Shown here one piece after another: positions 14,910-23,129 of a stretch of 41,675 bases of DNA. Under the pieces are notes generated by a model that was not told where the DNA came from, ran no database searches, and worked only from the letters and a program-made list of their open reading frames with translations. Every line of letters starts with the position of its first letter. Position 1 is the first letter of the stretch. Origin of the DNA: Bordetella parapertussis (lineage in GTDB: Bacteria; Pseudomonadota; Gammaproteobacteria; Burkholderiales; Burkholderiaceae_B); assembly GCA_945862495.1 (NCBI GenBank), contig CAMAYM010000011.1, positions 1 to 41,675 on the forward strand, written 5' to 3'. The translations under genes and the position numbers were made by a program.

Positions 14910-15812
14910 TTGGATCCCACCGCCCTGTATGAGTGCCTGACTTCTTTGTCCTGCATCGTGACCCAAACCAGCACCGGACTGATTGTGGGTTCCCTCCTGT
15001 TTCTCGTGGCTGCTGGCCTGACCCTGATCTTTGGTGTGCTAAAGGTCATCAACTTTGCACACGGCTCGCTCTATATGCTGGGCGCGTACATCGCGCTATC
15101 CGCGTATCGCATCACCGACAGCTATGTGTTAGCTGCCATCATAGCGGGCCTAGGGGTCGGACTATTCAGCCTTTTCTTTGAGCGCTTTTTTATGCGCAAA
15201 ATTTATAACGCTGATGTGTTACTTCAGTTACTAGTCTGTTATGCATTTATTTTGATTCTAGATGATGCAGTAAAGATCATTTGGGGTCATGAATTCCAGT
15301 CTATGGGGATGCCTGTCGCTTTTCAGGCTCCCCCCGTCTTTATCGCAGGCGGGATCGTGCCGTTGTTTTACATCTTCATGTTTAGTGCGGCCGCACTGAT
15401 TGGGTTGGTGATGTGGTACGTCATGACACGCACGCGTATCGGCAAGGTCGTTCGCGCAGCGGCGCACAATCCTTCGATGACGTCTGCGCTCGGACTGAAT
15501 ACGACCTGGATTTACGCAGGTGTATTTGCGTTTGGCGGAGCGCTGGCTGGACTCGCGGGCGCGCTCGCGGCGCCGGTGCGCTCCATGTCTCCTGGCATGG
15601 GCTTTTCGATCTTGATCGAATCCTTCATCGTGACCGTGATCGGCGGCATGGGCTCAATTAGTGGTGCCCTGGTAGGCGCCCTGTTGATCGGACTGGTACG
15701 CTCTTTCGGCTCGATTGGCTTTCCTTTATTCGTCGAAGGCATCATGTTCTTAGCGATGGCGCTGATTCTGGTGCTTAAGCCGAGCGGCCTGCTTGGCAAG
15801 GAGCCACGCTGA
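14910..15812 (+). CDS. Branched-chain-type ABC permease, LivH family
   Basis: An inner-membrane permease subunit of 300 residues with about eight hydrophobic helices. Family signatures are AAGLTLIFGVLKVINFAHGS (about residues 35-54) and the C-terminal cytoplasmic-loop segment FGGALAGLAGALAAP (about 208-222), followed by GGMGSISGALVGALLIGL. The start is a TTG at 14910, supported by GGAG six nt upstream and by the N-terminus lining up with LivH proteins. Its stop overlaps the LivM start (TGATG). It works with the LivM-type partner to form the channel. Confidence 0.93.
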   Translation: MDPTALYECLTSLSCIVTQTSTGLIVGSLLFLVAAGLTLIFGVLKVINFAHGSLYMLGAYIALSAYRITDSYVLAAIIAGLGVGLFSLFFERFFMRKIYNADVLLQLLVCYAFILILDDAVKIIWGHEFQSMGMPVAFQAPPVFIAGGIVPLFYIFMFSAAALIGLVMWYVMTRTRIGKVVRAAAHNPSMTSALGLNTTWIYAGVFAFGGALAGLAGALAAPVRSMSPGMGFSILIESFIVTVIGGMGSISGALVGALLIGLVRSFGSIGFPLFVEGIMFLAMALILVLKPSGLLGKEPR

Positions 15813-16780
15813 TGAACGCCTCCTTGACCTTCAATAAAGAACTCCTCCTGGCACTCGCGGGCTTGGCGATTTTGATCGTGATCCCGTTTATTTTTCCCAG
15901 TCGGGTCGCGTTGGATTTTGTGATTCGCCTAGCCGCCTTTGGTTTGTTTGCCACCTCGCTCAATATTTTGGTGGGTTATGGCGGTATGGTGTCTTTTGGA
16001 CACGCCATGTTCTTTGGTGGTGGGGCGTATGCCTTTGGTCTTCTGATGCAAAAAGGTGGCGCTTCTATTCCAGTCGCCATTCTCGGTGCAGTGATCTTCT
16101 GCGCCCTACTTGGTTTGGTGGTGGGTGCGATTTGCGTGCGTCTCAAAGAGATTTACTTTTCATTTTTGACGCTCGCCTTTCAAATGTTGATCCATAGCAT
16201 CATCATCACCTGGACATCGCTCACCGGCGGCGATCAAGGCCTAATGGGTGGCATCCCGCGCGTTTGGGGCAGTATCAATCTGGCCGATACGCAAACGCTC
16301 TATTGGTTCTCCTGCACCGTTGGCGTGCTTTGTCTATTTTTAATGCGCTATATCTTGCAATCACCTTTTGGTTACACGCTCAGAATGGTGCGCGACAACG
16401 CGGATCGTGCCAAGTTTCTTGGCATCGATGTCTGGCGTGTACGCCTGTATGCTTTCATTCTGGCAAGTTGCTTCGCCGGTATTGGCGGGGTCATCATGGC
16501 GTTATTTGTCTCAGGCGCATACCCTGAGTTTAGTTACTGGACCATGTCTGGCGAAGCGGTCTTCATGATCCTCATGGGTGGACTGCATATCTTCATCGGA
16601 CCTGTGGTGGGAGCCGGTCTACTGTTAGTGTTTAACGACATCATCACTCGGACAACGGAGTACCACGGCCTCGCGCTCGGCGTGATTGTGCTGATTTTTG
16701 CGCTCGGCTTCAAACGCGGCATTGCAGACTTTGTGGTGCAAATTTATCAGTTCGTATTCAAGCGAGGTGCACGTTCATGA
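15812..16780 (+). CDS. Branched-chain-type ABC permease, LivM family
   Basis: The second permease subunit, 322 residues, very hydrophobic with 8-10 helices. LivM hallmarks are LNILVGYGGMVSFGHAMFFGGGAYAFG (about residues 50-76, quoted here only as the family's GxGGMxSFGHA pattern) and ASCFAGIGGVIMALFVSGAYPEF near residue 220 (GxxGV core). GGLHIFIGPVVGAG follows near 255. It is translationally coupled to livH by a 1-nt stop/start overlap and to the SDR gene by a 4-nt overlap (ATGA). Confidence 0.93.
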   Translation: MNASLTFNKELLLALAGLAILIVIPFIFPSRVALDFVIRLAAFGLFATSLNILVGYGGMVSFGHAMFFGGGAYAFGLLMQKGGASIPVAILGAVIFCALLGLVVGAICVRLKEIYFSFLTLAFQMLIHSIIITWTSLTGGDQGLMGGIPRVWGSINLADTQTLYWFSCTVGVLCLFLMRYILQSPFGYTLRMVRDNADRAKFLGIDVWRVRLYAFILASCFAGIGGVIMALFVSGAYPEFSYWTMSGEAVFMILMGGLHIFIGPVVGAGLLLVFNDIITRTTEYHGLALGVIVLIFALGFKRGIADFVVQIYQFVFKRGARS

Positions 16781-17574
16781 GCAAACCAAACATCACTGTC
16801 GTCACCGGTGGCTCGAGCGGTATCGGTGCAGCTTGCGTGCGACATTTGGCCAAGCGCGGCGATCATGTCATCTCACTTGACCTGCCTGGTACATGGTCTG
16901 AAGAAAAAATGCGCGCCATGGGTGTGACGGCATACGCCTGCAATGTGACAGACGATGACGGCATGCGTGAGACGGCAACCATGATCGAAGCCAAACACGG
17001 GCCTGTGACAGCGCTGGTGAACTGCGCAGGGATTTTGCAAAACCGTCTGTCGCCCGACTTGCTCACCATGACGGAATGGGATCGCGTGGTGGATATCGAT
17101 CAGCGCGGGACCTATCTGGCATGCGCGATCTATGGTTCGCGCATGGTCGAATTAGGGGGCGGTGCGATCGTCAATATCGCCTCCATCACATCCTTGCGTT
17201 CTTCGCCCCTGCATGCCTACGGTCCGGCTAAAGCCGCTGTCGCCTCCATGACTGCGTGTCTCGCTGCAGAATGGGGTCGGTCTGGCGTCCGTGTCAATGC
17301 GATCTCTCCCGGGTATGTGTTGACCGAGGCTTTGCAGGCTGCGATTGATCGCAATGATCGCAACCCGGAGGACCTCACGTCTCAAGCCGCGATGGGTCGC
17401 ATGGTGACGACCGATGAAATCGCTGACTCTGTTGGCTTTTTATTGTCTCCTGCGGCCAAAGCGATCACGGGCATCAATCTACCTGTCGACGCAGGCTGGC
17501 TCGCAGGCTCGACGTGGCAAACCTACGGTGGCGTGCCTAAATCCCGCAACAAAAAATCGGATGGAGCGCGCTGA
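16777..17574 (+). CDS. Short-chain dehydrogenase/reductase inside the ABC operon
   Basis: A 265-residue classical SDR that oxidises or reduces an alcohol/ketone with NAD(P). The cofactor motif TGGSSGIG is at 10-17, with Asp35 after the second strand (SLDLPG) suggesting NAD preference. NCAGIL is at 82-87, catalytic Ser136 in NIAS, and Tyr148/Lys152 in YGPAK. The usual tetrad Asn is replaced by Asp in VDIDQRG (about 105-111). The gene sits between livM and livG with overlaps at both ends (ATGA with livM, TGATG with livG). That placement ties its product tightly to the imported substrate; a secondary alcohol or hydroxy acid is the simplest guess. Confidence 0.9.
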   Translation: MSKPNITVVTGGSSGIGAACVRHLAKRGDHVISLDLPGTWSEEKMRAMGVTAYACNVTDDDGMRETATMIEAKHGPVTALVNCAGILQNRLSPDLLTMTEWDRVVDIDQRGTYLACAIYGSRMVELGGGAIVNIASITSLRSSPLHAYGPAKAAVASMTACLAAEWGRSGVRVNAISPGYVLTEALQAAIDRNDRNPEDLTSQAAMGRMVTTDEIADSVGFLLSPAAKAITGINLPVDAGWLAGSTWQTYGGVPKSRNKKSDGAR

Positions 17575-18326
17575 TGCTCAAGATTGAACACTTGAACAAA
17601 TCCTTTGGTGGCGTCGTCGCAACCTCGGATGTCTCGATTCATTTCAAAACCGAATCGCTAAGCGCAGTGATTGGGCCGAATGGCGCGGGCAAGACGACTT
17701 TTTTTAATCTGATCTCAGGTGCTTTAATTCCAGATTCTGGTCGCATCATTCTTGATGGCGAGGACATTACGGGTCAGCCTAGCAGCGAGATTGTGCGCAA
17801 AGGTATTGGTCGCGCCTTTCAGGTTGCCAAGCTTTTTAAAACCTTGACCGTCGAAGAATCCTTGCGTGGCGCACTCATGTCACCACTCGGTAAGTCTGCG
17901 CAGATGTACGGCCGTTTTCCATTACAACAAACGCGAGATCGTGCCTACGAAGTCATGGAGCAACTGGGCCTGCATACCAAGGCTGATGTCATCAGTGGCA
18001 ACCTGTCGCATGGCGATCAAAAGCTTCTAGACATGGCACTTGCCCTCGTCTTGCGTCCGAAAGTCCTGTTGCTCGATGAACCTGTTGCAGGCATGGGACC
18101 CGAAGAGCGCGAGCAAATGATTGAAACCGTTTATAGCCTGTGGAAAAAAGGCGGACTCACCGTTGTATTGATCGAGCACGATATGGAAATCGTTTTCAGG
18201 ATTTCTCAGCACATCCATGTGCTGTCTTATGGCAAAGTCCTTGCCGAGGGCAATGCCGAACAGATCAGAAACAACCCTGCCGTCATTGAAGCCTATTTGG
18301 GTACGCCTCGGGAGGCACACGCATGA
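17574..18326 (+). CDS. Branched-chain-type ABC ATPase, LivG family
   Basis: One of the two cytoplasmic ATPases of the importer, 250 residues. Walker A GPNGAGKTT is at 34-42, the signature is in a LivG-type form NLSHGDQKLLDMALAL (usual LSYG(D/E)QR), and Walker B VLLLDEPVAGMGPEE is near 163. The switch His is in VLIEHDME. The C-terminal NPAVIEAYLG is a LivG trademark. It overlaps the SDR by 1 nt and livF by 4 nt. Confidence 0.94.
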   Translation: MLKIEHLNKSFGGVVATSDVSIHFKTESLSAVIGPNGAGKTTFFNLISGALIPDSGRIILDGEDITGQPSSEIVRKGIGRAFQVAKLFKTLTVEESLRGALMSPLGKSAQMYGRFPLQQTRDRAYEVMEQLGLHTKADVISGNLSHGDQKLLDMALALVLRPKVLLLDEPVAGMGPEEREQMIETVYSLWKKGGLTVVLIEHDMEIVFRISQHIHVLSYGKVLAEGNAEQIRNNPAVIEAYLGTPREAHA

Positions 18327-19036
18327 GTCAGCAGGTGTTGAAAGTCGAACAAATCAATGTGTTCTATGGGACGAGTCAGGCACTGTTTGATTTATCCTTT
18401 AATGTTCAAAAGGGTGAAACGCTTGCCTTGCTTGGCCGCAATGGCGCGGGCAAGAGCACCACGATGAAATCTGTCGCCGGTGTGATCCCTGCAAAAAGTG
18501 GTCAGATTGTGCTCCACGACCAGTCGATCAATGGACGCGCCGCACATTTGATCGCGCGCGCAGGGATTGGTTATGTCCCTGAGGACCGTCAAATTTTTCC
18601 TGATTTAACGGTTGAGGAAAACCTAGAGATTGCGATTAAACGCGGCGCCAATGGTGAAGACGACTGGAGCATTGAGCGTGTGTACGAAATGCTGCCTCTG
18701 CTTAAGCCTTTGCGTGAGCGTATGGGCGGACAGCTCTCTGGTGGTGAACAACAAATGCTTACCGTAGGTCGCTCCTTGATGGGCAATCCGGATGTGTTGC
18801 TGCTCGACGAGCCCAGCGAAGGTCTCGCGCCCATCATGGTGCAAAAAATTGGTGATCTGATTCAGTCTTTACGAGAGATGGGAAAAACGATTGTGCTGGC
18901 CGAGCAGAACTTGCATTTCTGTCTTGGGCTAGCTGATCGCGCCGTGGTGATCGACAAAGGCACTGATGTGTTTGTCGGCACCATCACGGAGCTCAATGAC
19001 AACGCGGATATTAAGCAACGCTATTTGTCTGTGTAA
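18323..19036 (+). CDS. Branched-chain-type ABC ATPase, LivF family
   Basis: The second importer ATPase, 237 residues. Walker A is GRNGAGKST (38-46), the signature LSGGEQQMLTVGRSL, Walker B VLLLDEPSEGLAPI, and the LivF-specific GYVPEDRQIFPDLTVEENL sits in the Q-loop region. The C-terminus reads IKQRYLSV, as is typical. It is the last gene of the six-gene operon; a perfect 13-bp inverted repeat follows the stop. Confidence 0.94.
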   Translation: MSQQVLKVEQINVFYGTSQALFDLSFNVQKGETLALLGRNGAGKSTTMKSVAGVIPAKSGQIVLHDQSINGRAAHLIARAGIGYVPEDRQIFPDLTVEENLEIAIKRGANGEDDWSIERVYEMLPLLKPLRERMGGQLSGGEQQMLTVGRSLMGNPDVLLLDEPSEGLAPIMVQKIGDLIQSLREMGKTIVLAEQNLHFCLGLADRAVVIDKGTDVFVGTITELNDNADIKQRYLSV

Positions 19037-19045
19037 TGATCGTCC

Positions 19046-19083
19046 TTGTGGGTTGCACTCAATCTTCTTGGTGCAACCCACAA
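19046..19083. terminator. Perfect 13-bp inverted repeat between convergent genes
   Basis: TTGTGGGTTGCAC (19046-19058) and its exact complement (19071-19083) enclose a 12-nt loop. It lies between the livF-type stop (19036) and the convergent TPP-enzyme stop (19091), so it may end transcription from both sides. Neither side has a good T-run, so efficiency is uncertain. Confidence 0.6.
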
Positions 19084-19090
19084 ATACTCT

Positions 19091-20761
19091 TTACTCGCCA
19101 AACCCTCGGGAAACAATCACTTCGACAAGATTTGGTCCACCGCTTGCCATCGCCGCCTTGAGTACATCAGCAAGCTTTGTCGGATCGGTCACCACCTGTG
19201 AGGGCATGCCCATACTTTTCGCCACACCTGCAAAGTCAATCGCTGGATCATTCATGTCCATCGCGACAAAATCATCCGTGCCACGCATTGCGAGCAGACG
19301 CTCCTTGATGATGCGATAGCTGCGGTTATTGATAATCACGTAGGTGATGTTGAGCTTTAAATGTGCGGCAGTCCAGAGCGACTGGATACTGTACATCGCG
19401 CTGCCATCACCAATAGTCGCCACCACAGGTCGCGTAGGCTGCGCAAGCGCCACGCCCACCGCGCCGGCCATACCAAAACCCAAACCGCCGCTTGCCAAGC
19501 CGTAATAGGCCTGAGGATTATCCATCGGTAACATCGCCGAAATCGCAGGCGCGGCTGTTAAGGTTTCGTCGACTACGATGACATCCTTAGGCAAGGCGTC
19601 CACCAACTGACGCACGAGATAACGTTGATCGATCGGAGTCGTCGAGGCACTCGACTCAAGCTCTGCGTGCGTCTTCGCACGATTGGCAGACCAGTTGCGG
19701 GTCGCGAGATCTGCCAGTCGCGCTTGTGCCTGTTTGGCTTGCTCGGCTGTACGCATGTTGCGCAATACGGGCAACAAGGCTAACAAGGTTTCCTTGACGT
19801 CCGCACGAACGGCGGTGGCCGTCGAGTAATTTTTGCCAAGCTCCCACTCTCGCTCCGTGATGTGCATCACGGGCATTTCAGGAGGCAAAGGTTCGACTGT
19901 ACTCATCGGCGACATGCGCAGTAGATCCGCGCCTAGACACAGCAGAAAATCGTATTGCTCCAGCGTCTGACGCACTTTCTTTTGATTGCGTGTCAGGTCG
20001 CCCATGCAAGTGGGATGCGAGGAGGGATAGCGTGCGTTGTAGGGCACCGACTCCTGATATACCGCCGCGCCCAGCAACTCGGCCAATTCACACGCTTCGG
20101 CAAACATATCGGCATTGGCGATCTCACGGCCCGCCACGATGACGGGTTTTTTCGCGGCCAGCAGTTTTTGCGCTAAATCATCGAGGGCACGATCACTGGG
20201 TCGCATACCGGTATCGACCAATGTTGGAAAGCCAAACTCAATCTCTGCTTCCTCGTCGAGCACGGAACCTGGCAAGCTAATGAACACGGGTCCCATGGGT
20301 GGGGTACGCGCAATTTTCGCAGCGCGTCGAATGATGCGTGGCAAATCCTCAATGCGCGTAACCTCAAAGGCCCACTTGACTAAGGGTGCAGCAATTGGCA
20401 CAAGCGGCTCATACAGTAAGGGCTCTTGCAAGCCATAACCGACCTCGTACTGGCCAGCGGTAATCAACAAGGGCGAACCAGAAAACTTGGCGTTGTAGAT
20501 CGCACCCATCGCATGGCCCAAGCCCGGTGCACAATGCAGGTTACAGGCGACCAGCTGATTAGACGCGCGCGCAAAACCATCCGCCATGCCCACTACGATC
20601 GACTCTTGCAGACCCAGCACGTAAGTCAGCTCAGGAAACTGAGGGACCGCCTCCATGATCGCCAGCTCAGTTGTTCCTGGATTACCAAACAGGTGGGTCA
20701 CCCCTTCGTCGAGCAAGAGTTTAATAAACGCCTGGCGACCGGTCATTTTTTGAATCGTCAT
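19091..20761 (-). CDS. Thiamine-diphosphate enzyme, benzoylformate/2-oxoacid decarboxylase-like
   Basis: A 556-residue TPP enzyme of the acetolactate synthase/benzoylformate decarboxylase superfamily. The N-terminal PYR domain has LFGNPGTTELAIMEA (24-38), the proton-relay Glu53 in GLQESIVVGMADGFARAS, and NLHCAPGLGHAMGA with His76, all closest to benzoylformate decarboxylase. A central domain (about 190-330) follows. The C-terminal PP domain carries GDGSAMYSIQSLWTAA and INNRSY, the GDG-x(n)-NN metal/TPP motif. In benzoylformate decarboxylase the residue before TELP is Ser; here it is Thr. It probably decarboxylates a 2-oxo acid, but the side chain is unknown. The Ldh_2-type dehydrogenase gene lies 54 nt upstream, so the pair may convert a 2-hydroxy acid to an aldehyde. 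Confidence 0.85.
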   Translation of the reverse strand: MTIQKMTGRQAFIKLLLDEGVTHLFGNPGTTELAIMEAVPQFPELTYVLGLQESIVVGMADGFARASNQLVACNLHCAPGLGHAMGAIYNAKFSGSPLLITAGQYEVGYGLQEPLLYEPLVPIAAPLVKWAFEVTRIEDLPRIIRRAAKIARTPPMGPVFISLPGSVLDEEAEIEFGFPTLVDTGMRPSDRALDDLAQKLLAAKKPVIVAGREIANADMFAEACELAELLGAAVYQESVPYNARYPSSHPTCMGDLTRNQKKVRQTLEQYDFLLCLGADLLRMSPMSTVEPLPPEMPVMHITEREWELGKNYSTATAVRADVKETLLALLPVLRNMRTAEQAKQAQARLADLATRNWSANRAKTHAELESSASTTPIDQRYLVRQLVDALPKDVIVVDETLTAAPAISAMLPMDNPQAYYGLASGGLGFGMAGAVGVALAQPTRPVVATIGDGSAMYSIQSLWTAAHLKLNITYVIINNRSYRIIKERLLAMRGTDDFVAMDMNDPAIDFAGVAKSMGMPSQVVTDPTKLADVLKAAMASGGPNLVEVIVSRGFGE

Positions 20762-20815
20762 TTTTTTGTCTCTCCGTGATGCCGAGGCATCGATTTCTAA
20801 TTGTTAACAAGCGCT

Positions 20816-21892
20816 TTACAGACCGGCTAATTTTTGTAATTGTGCTGGGTCAAGCCCGAGTTTTTTCGCAGTCTCCAGCATTTCATTCCAAGTGGTCTCG
20901 TCGACTGGCACACCTTGCGCCAAGCGTTGCGCGCGTGTTTCACGCTCAGGCTCGCCAGCAATGCGAACATGCTCGCCGCCTGGCTGTGGTGGTGAGGCTT
21001 TGACCCATTCAATAAAGGCCTTCATCTCGTGTTCAAAAATAGAACCATCGGCGAGCTTGGCCGGATCAAAAATAATCGAAAGCATGCCGTTGATAATGCG
21101 GCGCTTGCCATCTGGTGGGGACTGCGTCGTCATGCCGCCCGCCAACGCACCGCCTAAGATTTCGCAAATCAGCGCCAGCCCAAAGCCCTTGTGCTCGCCA
21201 AAGGTACAGAGCGCACCAAGAGGCGCCTTCACCGCGAAAATAGGCTCGGTGGTGGGACGCCCCTGGTCGTCGATCAGGTAGCCCTCTGGTAGCTGCTCGC
21301 CTTTGTTGAATGCAACACGGGCCTTGCCCTGCGCAATCACGCTGGTCGCAAAGTCTAGCAAGATGGGGGCCTGGCCAGGCACAGGAATGCCAACGGTAAA
21401 AGGGTTGGTACCAAACCGCGCATCGCCGCCGCCAAAGGGCGCTACGATCGCGCGTGAAATCACGTTGACAAAATGAATCGAGATTAGACCCTGCTCAACC
21501 GTCATCTCGGCCCAGGCGCCAATGCGGCAAAGGTGATGTGAGTTGCCGAGCGCCAAAATGCAGCTGCCGTGCTCTTTAGCACGCGCGATACCGAGCTCCA
21601 TGGCCTGATGTCCGATCGCCTGACCAAACCCGCATTCGCCATCCAGACCGATCATGGCGCCATTGTCCATGCGCGTCTGGATACGCGCATTGGGTTTAAG
21701 GCTGCCCTCTAGATACGCCTCGGCGTAGCGCGGCAAAATCCCGACACCGTGAGAGTCGTGGCCCGTCAGGTTCGCCTGCACCAAATTTTCTGTGACGAGT
21801 TCGATTTCTCGGTCATCACTGCCAAAGCCTTTCACCAGATACCGCACTGCAGCGCGCAAGCGATCGACGGGAATGAGATGCATCTGAGCCAT
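20816..21892 (-). CDS. Malate/L-lactate/ureidoglycolate dehydrogenase (Ldh_2) family
   Basis: An NAD(P)-dependent 2-hydroxyacid dehydrogenase of the non-Rossmann Ldh_2 family (relatives: AllD, YlbC, sulfolactate dehydrogenase ComC). The 358 residues show ANLTGHDSHGVGILPRY (about 40-56, with the active-site His-Ser-His), GNSHHLCRIG near residue 115, ARFGTNPFTVGIP, LLDFATSVIAQGKAR, and EHKGFGLALICEILGG. All these are family motifs. It is the first gene of a two-gene unit with the TPP decarboxylase. Family members oxidise lactate, malate, ureidoglycolate, sulfolactate or related acids; nothing in the sequence decides which. Confidence 0.87.
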   Translation of the reverse strand: MAQMHLIPVDRLRAAVRYLVKGFGSDDREIELVTENLVQANLTGHDSHGVGILPRYAEAYLEGSLKPNARIQTRMDNGAMIGLDGECGFGQAIGHQAMELGIARAKEHGSCILALGNSHHLCRIGAWAEMTVEQGLISIHFVNVISRAIVAPFGGGDARFGTNPFTVGIPVPGQAPILLDFATSVIAQGKARVAFNKGEQLPEGYLIDDQGRPTTEPIFAVKAPLGALCTFGEHKGFGLALICEILGGALAGGMTTQSPPDGKRRIINGMLSIIFDPAKLADGSIFEHEMKAFIEWVKASPPQPGGEHVRIAGEPERETRAQRLAQGVPVDETTWNEMLETAKKLGLDPAQLQKLAGL

Positions 21893-21982
21893 TCAATAAT
21901 GTCCTTGGGTGAGTCTAAAGAATAAACATGACTAATGATGTCTTACAGCTACATATTATGCCTGCGAAAACTGAATGCTTCT

Positions 21983-22696
21983 CTACCAGTGAGAGGGTTT
22001 CGTTGCAGGCTTTTTACGCGTTGCAACCTTGTTTGGCAACAAGGCCTTGAAAAGCTCGTCATCTCGAATGTAGGACCTTGTCCAATGCGCAAGAGCAGAC
22101 AGACCCGTGCTCGCCGGGCGGCCTTTGCGAAGATCGTCTTTGAAGGGTAAAGGCATAATCAGTCCGATTTTCAAAAAAGGAAAATCTTCTAATATTGCTT
22201 CAACAACTGGTTCAGCATCCGAGTCATTCGAAACGAGAACCAATTGATCAACCAATTTCTTGTTTGCATCTCTGTACATTCCCATCGCAAGGTTGACATC
22301 AGTTTTTTTCTCTACCAAGCGCCATACTTTCACTTTATTTGATCTGTCAAAAGCGTGTCCATCAATATAAGCCGGCAAGGCAGTGCCATCTTTCTCATAC
22401 GAATGCGTTCCTAATATTTTAGAAAACACATTTGGATACTTAGCTTCTAGTGCACGATGATAGTCATTTTGAGCTTTCATAGATGCTTCTCCATGACGCG
22501 CAAATCTTGTCAAAGCTGGTGCAGTGAAAAGCTTGACGGACCTTAACTCTGATCTGGGTTCAATGGATTGAACAATTTGACTAAATAAAGCAACCACATC
22601 AAGCCACTTGTATTGAGTCCCGCGCAAGCGACCGTAATACAAGTTGTAACCGTCTATATAAATCGCTGTTCTTAATAATTGCGTGTGTTCATGCAT
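21983..22696 (-). CDS. NYN-domain protein (PIN-like nuclease fold)
   Basis: A 237-residue protein with a NYN domain, a PIN-like fold of probable ribonucleases (relatives LabA/DUF88). The acidic catalytic residues are visible in AIYIDGYNLYYGRLRG (11-26), EKKTDVNLAMGMYRDA (about 132-147) and LVLVSNDSDAEPVVEA (about 155-170). The basic C-terminus (RKKPATKP) could bind nucleic acid. The gene is AT-richer than its neighbours and has no good ribosome site. It lies alone between an Ldh_2 gene and the terminator next to the decayed island, which marks it as a likely acquired gene. Similar proteins occur beside defence genes and in islands, but its role here is unknown. Confidence 0.8.
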   Translation of the reverse strand: MHEHTQLLRTAIYIDGYNLYYGRLRGTQYKWLDVVALFSQIVQSIEPRSELRSVKLFTAPALTRFARHGEASMKAQNDYHRALEAKYPNVFSKILGTHSYEKDGTALPAYIDGHAFDRSNKVKVWRLVEKKTDVNLAMGMYRDANKKLVDQLVLVSNDSDAEPVVEAILEDFPFLKIGLIMPLPFKDDLRKGRPASTGLSALAHWTRSYIRDDELFKALLPNKVATRKKPATKPSHW

Positions 22697-22719
22697 TATT
22701 TGTTACATATTTCAAAAAT

Positions 22720-22749
22720 AAAAAAACCGCCCTAAGGCGGCTTTTTTTT
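22720..22749 (-). terminator. Intrinsic terminator, probably the original end of the ychF transcript
   Basis: CCGCC-CTAA-GGCGG (22727-22740) is flanked by A7 on the left and T8 on the right, so it works on either strand. Read on the minus strand it is followed by TTTTTTTATTTTT. It lies 84 nt beyond the far copy of the ychF-end repeat. Before the inserted segment arrived it would have closed ychF. No other gene needs it today. Confidence 0.8.
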
Positions 22750-22823
22750 CCCACACCAATGTTAACTGAACAACTTGGCAAAGGAGGAGTCGTAATGCTA
22801 TTTTACTTTAAATCCGAAACTCA

Positions 22824-22839
22824 TTTAAACGTTAAACAA
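22824..22839. repeat. 16-bp direct repeat, distal copy (attachment-site-like)
   Basis: TTTAAACGTTAAACAA, identical to 24479-24494. The other copy is the last codons and stop of ychF read in reverse. This copy is in noncoding DNA. Flanking bases differ at both copies, as expected for the two ends of a site-specific insertion. Confidence 0.6.
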
Positions 22840-23035
22840 CAAAAAAATTGTAAATCACCACTAGTGTCCCAACGTTTGGAACAGATCTGTAATACGTGCG
22901 AGCCGTTCTGATCAAATGATGCGCCAAATCCGCAAAAACTTTCCACGGTCTGACTCGGTTTGCGCTGGCCCAGGTGAGCTGATCGCTATTCGTTGGAGAT
23001 CATGTCAGTGTGTAGACCGTGAAATCCTTCGTCAT

Positions 23036-23128
23036 CTAAATAATCGTTACGAAATCGAGCAAAGGCAGGTAATTCGGCATGATGAATTTCGTGCAAATGT
23101 CGCGTTCGCTGAAAGATTTCTTGTTCAC
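23036..23128 (-). pseudogene. N-terminal stub of a type I restriction enzyme R subunit
   Basis: A 30-codon frame starting GTG one nt after the fic stop. It reads MNKKSFSERDICTKFI and then diverges before a TAG. The SERDICTKFI(T)PA start is a hallmark I recognise from HsdR-like DEAD/DEAH helicase subunits of type I restriction systems, normally 750-1000 residues. Homology seems to stop right after this segment, indicating a deletion joint near 23080. Its position directly behind fic matches type I loci in which fic precedes hsdR. Confidence 0.5.
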
Positions 23129-23129
23129 A

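Noticed and set aside
20816..21892. Ldh_2 plus TPP enzyme as a coenzyme M or sulfolactate pathway (ComC/ComDE)
   Set aside because: The TPP enzyme is a single 556-residue chain closest in motifs to benzoylformate decarboxylase, not the short sulfopyruvate decarboxylase subunits. The substrate is left open.
22795..22911. Plus-strand 38-codon frame (MLFYFKSETHL) behind a strong AAGGAGG ribosome-like site
   Set aside because: It runs across the far 16-bp repeat into element DNA, resembles nothing I know and has no promoter I can see. The SD match is probably chance, although a translated leader cannot be excluded.
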